Positions 19,133-23,241 of a DNA stretch of 23,241 bases are shown piece by piece. The stretch is from IMG/VR virus record IMGVR_UViG_3300033156_001190, positions 1 to 23,241 of that record, one strand, 5' to 3'. Made by a program: the position numbers and the translations under genes. The notes beneath the pieces are model-generated. The model searched no databases. It saw nothing but the letters and a program-made list of their open reading frames with translations, and had not been told where the DNA came from. Source of the stretch: a virus. Each line of letters begins with the position of its first letter. Position 1 is the stretch's first letter.

Positions 19133-20823
19133 ACTAAATAAAACCCCGAAAAGCGAATAAAGGATGAATTATTAAAATGGGTATCATCCGCATTAATGTA
19201 TGCCACATTATCTCCCGCTAAATTTATATTGGCGGTAGTAGAAGAAGATTGGGGAACAATAGAAACCGAAAAATGGCTCGCCGGAAGATCCAGAGCATAG
19301 GCATTACATTGCATATAACTATCAGCACTTGCTTTGTTGGTAATTGGAAGAGTGATAGTAGCGGCTCCTGTTGAAGAGCCTTTATTCGAAAGACTAATAA
19401 GACACTCAATATGAACCACATTACCCACCCGAGTATAGTTTCCCGTCTGTCTCGAATAAACTATTCCAGTGGATCCTCCTCCAAATGCTAAAGTGGGCGT
19501 CCACGTTCCTTCTTCATAGTTAGATAATGTATTGGTCCCTGAATCAAAGGATACACTTGTAAGTTCGATAGCAGCATCTAAGTTAACCGTAGCTGTAGAT
19601 CCAGCCCCCGAAGTGTTGATATTGGTCCCTCCTGCTATAGTTAAGACCCCACTACTTGGGGTGGCGGTTCCACTATCTGTAGGAAAAGAAGTAGAAACGG
19701 ATGATCCGGTTTCTAGATTTAAACTATTGGCTCCCGGTGTAAAGGAAATACTGGATCCCGTTGAAGTTAAAGAGGCAAAAGCGGGATCTGCTCCTGTGGC
19801 TCCTATCAAGAGCTGTCCATTGGTTCCGGCAGAAGTAGCTACCATGTTTGTGGCACTTCCTTGTCCTACAATCACTCCATGATCCGTATAATCAGTTTTA
19901 AGTGTTCCGGAATAAGAGGTTCCTGAAAATAGAGTAAGAGTTCCTGCTATAGCATTATTACTAAGAAAGTTAATTCCTTCTAATGTTAAAGTTCCCGCTC
20001 CTGTCCCCGCAATACTTGGATTTGTAAAGGAATCGATGGTGGAGTTAGTAAGAGTAAAAGCATCTGAAGAATTATGAGTGATGGCACTTCCCGATAAATT
20101 TTGAATTTTACTCTCCGATCCTGTAAGTTCACACGACCCGGCCGTTGTTATGCCTCCTAAAAAAGAACAGTGGAAAAATTGAGAATCGGAACCATCTAAA
20201 TAGGCGATGGGATTATTAAATGTAGAATAGTAAAATCGATTGGTTCCTCCTAGGTTAGAGCTTAAAGCTCCAAAAGACCCACATTCACTATTATAAACAA
20301 AAACATTAGCGCCGGTGCTATTGTTTATCCCTCTATTCCCTCCAAACTTATTGAGACTGTTTAAAAGCGATATTTCGCCAATCCAATTATCTAAATCAAA
20401 TAAATATCCAGAAATTAACCCTACTGCGCAACTGTCTACCTGAATAGTAGCGATTCCTGGCGATGAAGTAGAAATTACACTTCCCGAACTGGTAAAAGAT
20501 ACATTTTTAAAGGCAAAAAAACCAGTCGTTGGAGGCGTATGAGTTCCGGTAATGACTACCGGTTCATTTCCTCCTGAGCCAGCGTTTACAGTACCAGGGG
20601 AGCAAAACCCTACCACTTGAGTGTTGTCATAAAGAGTAAGATCTTCGATATAGGTGCCCGGCTGGACTCCTACTATTCCGCCTCCAGCTGCATTAGCTGC
20701 ATCTAAACCATCTTGAATAGTTTGATAGACAGCTTCTCCAACGGCTCCCACCACATAAGGTGTAATTGGAAATTCATTGGATCCAGGAGAAGAAGAAGTG
20801 GTAGTTGCTCCGGATTGAGACAT
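19129..20823 (-). CDS. Tail spike/fibre, pectate-lyase-like
   Basis: This 564-residue protein has near its start the block FPITPYVVGAVGEAVYQTIQ, DGLDAANAAGGG and VQPGTYIEDLTL, the entry of a pectate-lyase-like beta-helix, shared almost word for word with the 21968-23241 protein. A long beta-helix-type body follows, then a linker and a C-terminal module GTWTPTLAFGGGSTGIVYSR, NYTRVGNVVHIE shared with the 17100-18437 protein. The ATG at 20823 overlaps the preceding stop. Mixed modules suggest recombination among fibre genes. Likely host-binding or surface-degrading; enzyme activity not shown. Confidence 0.78.
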   Translation of the reverse strand: MSQSGATTTSSSPGSNEFPITPYVVGAVGEAVYQTIQDGLDAANAAGGGIVGVQPGTYIEDLTLYDNTQVVGFCSPGTVNAGSGGNEPVVITGTHTPPTTGFFAFKNVSFTSSGSVISTSSPGIATIQVDSCAVGLISGYLFDLDNWIGEISLLNSLNKFGGNRGINNSTGANVFVYNSECGSFGALSSNLGGTNRFYYSTFNNPIAYLDGSDSQFFHCSFLGGITTAGSCELTGSESKIQNLSGSAITHNSSDAFTLTNSTIDSFTNPSIAGTGAGTLTLEGINFLSNNAIAGTLTLFSGTSYSGTLKTDYTDHGVIVGQGSATNMVATSAGTNGQLLIGATGADPAFASLTSTGSSISFTPGANSLNLETGSSVSTSFPTDSGTATPSSGVLTIAGGTNINTSGAGSTATVNLDAAIELTSVSFDSGTNTLSNYEEGTWTPTLAFGGGSTGIVYSRQTGNYTRVGNVVHIECLISLSNKGSSTGAATITLPITNKASADSYMQCNAYALDLPASHFSVSIVPQSSSTTANINLAGDNVAYINADDTHFNNSSFIRFSGFYLV

Positions 20824-21167
20824 TATTTTCCTCCTTCTGCATACATTACCTCTATCCAGGCATTTCCGGAAGTGGGAGCGCCCGAAACACGTTGAATGTA
20901 AATTTGAGTTCCCACTCCAAGAAAGAGTCCATCATCCCTTACTTTATTAGCAGATAGATCAAGAAGAAAAAAAGAATTAGCTGCTAATCTAATTTGATCG
21001 GTTGACCCATCCAAAGAAAGATATACTTCTGCATCCAACGTAGATACAAATCGGATTAGGCGAGCATGATCTCCTAGCGGAGTTCCAACAGGAGAATAAG
21101 TCGCTCCTACATCTCCAAACGCTATTTCTCTTACTGGATCTAAAGCTACACGGGTTCCAAATGCCAT
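20823..21167 (-). CDS. Small tail/baseplate-type protein
   Basis: This 114-residue beta-rich protein (MAFGTRVALDPVREIAFGDV, then LGDHARLIRFVSTLDAEVYL, LSLDGSTDQIRLAANSFFLL, ending EVMYAEGGK) resembles small virion proteins encoded beside fibre genes in similar phages, as far as I recall. AGGAGAATAA precedes the ATG. It is probably an adaptor or head-decoration-like protein; this is an inference from context. Confidence 0.6.
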   Translation of the reverse strand: MAFGTRVALDPVREIAFGDVGATYSPVGTPLGDHARLIRFVSTLDAEVYLSLDGSTDQIRLAANSFFLLDLSANKVRDDGLFLGVGTQIYIQRVSGAPTSGNAWIEVMYAEGGK

Positions 21168-21175
21168 TTATTCTC

Positions 21176-21958
21176 CTATATAGTGCGAGGAGGATTAGAA
21201 ACTAAATCATTTTCAATGAGATACATTTCATAATTAGAGGATACACTCACCGTTCCTGCTCCTGCAATTTTCACTCCTTGGACACGAATATCAGATTTTT
21301 CTTCTACTGACAAAGGAATTTCATAGTTTTGATAAAAAGAACGATCAATAATATTAAGCCGATAACGGATAATCCATGCCCCGGTTTCCGTACGAGTTTG
21401 TAAGTCTAACTGTACCTGATCATTATTGGCCGTTCCCACTGTAAGGTTTTTAATGTAAGCCGTATACCCTCTAGGAACAGTAAATTGACTTTTTAGAGTG
21501 CTTCCTACACCTGTTCCAATAGTTCCTTGGACAGTTCCACTTACAGAAGCAGTGGCCGAAATATCTCCCGCATTTGTGCGAGAACTTCCGACGTCTAAAA
21601 CTCGTAATCGATTGAGTCTTAGATATGAATTTAAGGTGGAAACATTAGATGTTCCATTTAGCACTACAATTTCTGTTTGAGGATTATAATTTTCATCAAG
21701 GCCCCATATTTGAATCGTGTGAGCGCCCGTACCTGCAGGATTACCATCATCATCAGCACTTGTAGAAGCAATAAGCATCGTCTCAGCATTGGTTAAAAAG
21801 GAAAGAACTCCTCCTTCAAACCAAATGTCCTCAGTCACAACATCAATGGAAGTATTTAATCCATTTTTATTCTCGGGAATTATTCCACTAACTCGATTTG
21901 CACCCACACGGAGCGGAAAATCCCATTCACTCCATGCAGTCGAATTTGGAAGAACCAT
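21176..21958 (-). CDS. Phage structural (tail/virion) protein
   Basis: This 260-residue beta-rich protein contains GLNTSIDVVTEDIWFEGGVL, SADDDGNPAGTGAHTIQIWG, GLDENYNPQTEIVVLNGTSN and VPRGYTAYIKNLTVG, segments I associate with a recurrent phage virion protein of unclear exact place (tail or baseplate). It is between two fibre genes, just nine bases before the next. No signal peptide or membrane segment. Confidence 0.65.
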   Translation of the reverse strand: MVLPNSTAWSEWDFPLRVGANRVSGIIPENKNGLNTSIDVVTEDIWFEGGVLSFLTNAETMLIASTSADDDGNPAGTGAHTIQIWGLDENYNPQTEIVVLNGTSNVSTLNSYLRLNRLRVLDVGSSRTNAGDISATASVSGTVQGTIGTGVGSTLKSQFTVPRGYTAYIKNLTVGTANNDQVQLDLQTRTETGAWIIRYRLNIIDRSFYQNYEIPLSVEEKSDIRVQGVKIAGAGTVSVSSNYEMYLIENDLVSNPPRTI

Positions 21959-21967
21959 GTTTTTTCC

Positions 21968-23241
21968 TTATAATTGCCGTACAATAAAATAGTTTACAAT
22001 TGAAACGTCATTGGTTTCCGTAGATCCGGGAGTTCCTGGTTGGAGGGCCGTAATGGTAAAGCTAGTAGAAGCAGTAATACTGACATCTAATACTCCAAGG
22101 GCTGTCGATGTTGCTACGCCCTCTCGTGTTACAAAAATCTTATCTGTAGCGGCGATATTTGTATTTGCTACTGTCACGGTACCTGCTACCAAAGTTGCTT
22201 GGCCTATAAAGTCTGTAACTGCTCCCCCCGTTAAAGCGACAGCTCCGGTGGCAGTAGTTCCTCCAGCTAATGTAACCGTACCGGCTACCGCAGCATTGGC
22301 ATCAAAACTTACTCCACTTAATCTCAAGGCTCCTGCTCCGGTCCCTCCAATGGCGGGATCATTTGTCGATTGAATTTCCCCGCTGGAAATCGAAAAGTTA
22401 CCACTCGAGTTAAAAGTCAAAGCTTGACTTGCGCCTGTTCGGAAGGCGGTTTGAATAGCATATCCAGTTAAAGACCCTCCAATAGTTACATTTTCTCCAA
22501 ATCTTACTCCATTTTGGAGGATGACTTGCCCTGATCCCGCCATATTTACGGGACAATTCACATTACAAGTATCAAAACGAAGAAATCCTCCTCCCCCGTT
22601 GAGTTGCATGGTATTTCCCGTGCCAGCTCCCATCTCAACATTAATAAGTTTAATGTCGGAGGAACCAGAAATGTTGTTAATAACTCCATCATTGGTGCTA
22701 GCTTCGCCACAGTTATCCATTAGAATTTCACCTGTCCAATTAGGAAGGTTAAAAATATAACCATTAGTGATGATAATAAAACAGTTGTTGATATTCATCG
22801 TCGTACTTCCGGCTGCAGCCGAATTGAGAATATGAGTGGCACTTTGAAGAACAAACCCATCAAACCAAATTGTTCCTGAAGACGGAGGTGTATGAATACC
22901 ATCGATTGTGGCCACTCCATCTAAACTAAAAAAAGCGATGGAAGAAGTAATATTTAAATCTTCGGTATACGTTCCGGGCTGCACCCAAATAACATTTGTT
23001 CCCCCTGCTGCTGTCGCAGCGTCAATGGCTGATTGAATCGTTGTATATCCTGCTTCTCCTGAAGTTCCTACAACATAAGGGGTAATTGGATAGCCCCCTT
23101 CTGCATCTCGATTAATGGTCAATGTAGAACCGGCTCCAGCGACAGTAAGTCCATCGCCGCCTAAAATGTTAATATTTCCCGCCGCAGGCGAAATAGCCCC
23201 TCCTGTATCACCTGTCAATGTGTCTACATCCGATGCTCCTG
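21968..23241 (-). CDS. Tail spike/fibre, N-terminus beyond window (partial)
   Basis: The frame stays open to the right edge (the seven codons before the TTG at 23218 read GASDVDT), so the TTG is not the real start and the gene continues outside. The visible part, about 424 residues, begins LTGDTGGAISPAAGNINILG, then YPITPYVVGTSGEAGYTTIQ and VQPGTYTEDLNI, the same beta-helix entry as in the 19129-20823 protein. It ends in a different C-terminal module (FIGQATLVAGTVTVANTNIA, ATDKIFVTREGVATSTALGV, with an end VNYFIVRQL) typical of phage fibres. Probably a receptor-binding or spike protein. Confidence 0.78.
   Translation of the reverse strand, partial: GASDVDTLTGDTGGAISPAAGNINILGGDGLTVAGAGSTLTINRDAEGGYPITPYVVGTSGEAGYTTIQSAIDAATAAGGTNVIWVQPGTYTEDLNITSSIAFFSLDGVATIDGIHTPPSSGTIWFDGFVLQSATHILNSAAAGSTTMNINNCFIIITNGYIFNLPNWTGEILMDNCGEASTNDGVINNISGSSDIKLINVEMGAGTGNTMQLNGGGGFLRFDTCNVNCPVNMAGSGQVILQNGVRFGENVTIGGSLTGYAIQTAFRTGASQALTFNSSGNFSISSGEIQSTNDPAIGGTGAGALRLSGVSFDANAAVAGTVTLAGGTTATGAVALTGGAVTDFIGQATLVAGTVTVANTNIAATDKIFVTREGVATSTALGVLDVSITASTSFTITALQPGTPGSTETNDVSIVNYFIVRQL

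Noticed and set aside
19224-19421. Minus-strand 65-codon ORF inside the tail-spike gene
   Set aside because: It lies in another frame of the well-supported 19129-20823 gene and has no family pattern.
1-23241. CRISPR arrays, insertion-sequence ends or rRNA/tRNA genes
   Set aside because: No regularly spaced repeats, no transposase other than the resolvase-type recombinase, and no tRNA or rRNA pattern were seen by eye.

Overview
This window is a stretch of a tailed double-stranded DNA bacteriophage (Caudoviricetes), or of the matching prophage or phage-plasmid. It carries a complete DNA-packaging and head module, a tail-fibre or spike module, and a recombination/replication module. Genes are tightly packed, with many ATGA and TAATG overlaps. 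The DNA is AT-rich. Several small lipoproteins and membrane peptides suggest a diderm host, but no gene here identifies the host species. The capsid looks like the N4-gp56 family and the portal like the P22 type, which suggests a short-tailed particle; no tail-tube or tape-measure gene lies inside the window to confirm this.

Layout. Most genes lie on the minus strand and are read right to left. (1) 23241-16874: tail-fibre/spike proteins, three of them sharing a pectate-lyase-like beta-helix start and recombined C-terminal modules, then a single-pass membrane protein. (2) 14469-16794, plus strand: a divergent early operon driven by a recognisable promoter, encoding a small protein, an ERF single-strand annealing protein, SSB and a YqaJ exonuclease. 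A small HTH (Cro-like) protein faces it. (3) 13942-14238 (plus) is a SpoVG-like protein, and 13734-12916 (minus) is an HTH replication-initiator-like protein. The leader between them is unusually rich in stem-loops. (4) 12845-11563: small early proteins and a RusA Holliday-junction resolvase. (5) 11501-1633: small and large terminase, portal, a string of small basic or histidine-rich proteins, small membrane and lipoprotein genes, a scaffolding protein and the first exon of the major capsid gene. (6) 3969-5154: a plus-strand island carrying a DUF551-like protein, a lipoprotein, a serine recombinase and a coiled-coil partner, inserted within the head operon. (7) 24-1667: the major capsid gene, split by a self-splicing-type group I intron that carries a LAGLIDADG homing endonuclease.

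The most notable results are: the capsid-gene intron, whose splice sites can be placed to the base from P1 and P10 pairing and reading frame; a probable short antisense RNA over the start of the replication gene; a lipoprotein gene that seems to start at ATT; and a membrane/coiled-coil locus with a correctly phased A AAA AAG slippery heptamer. Together ERF, SSB, YqaJ and RusA form a recombination-dependent replication kit. The HTH initiator, its possible antisense RNA and the serine recombinase would also fit a plasmid-like lifestyle, but no partition gene is visible here.
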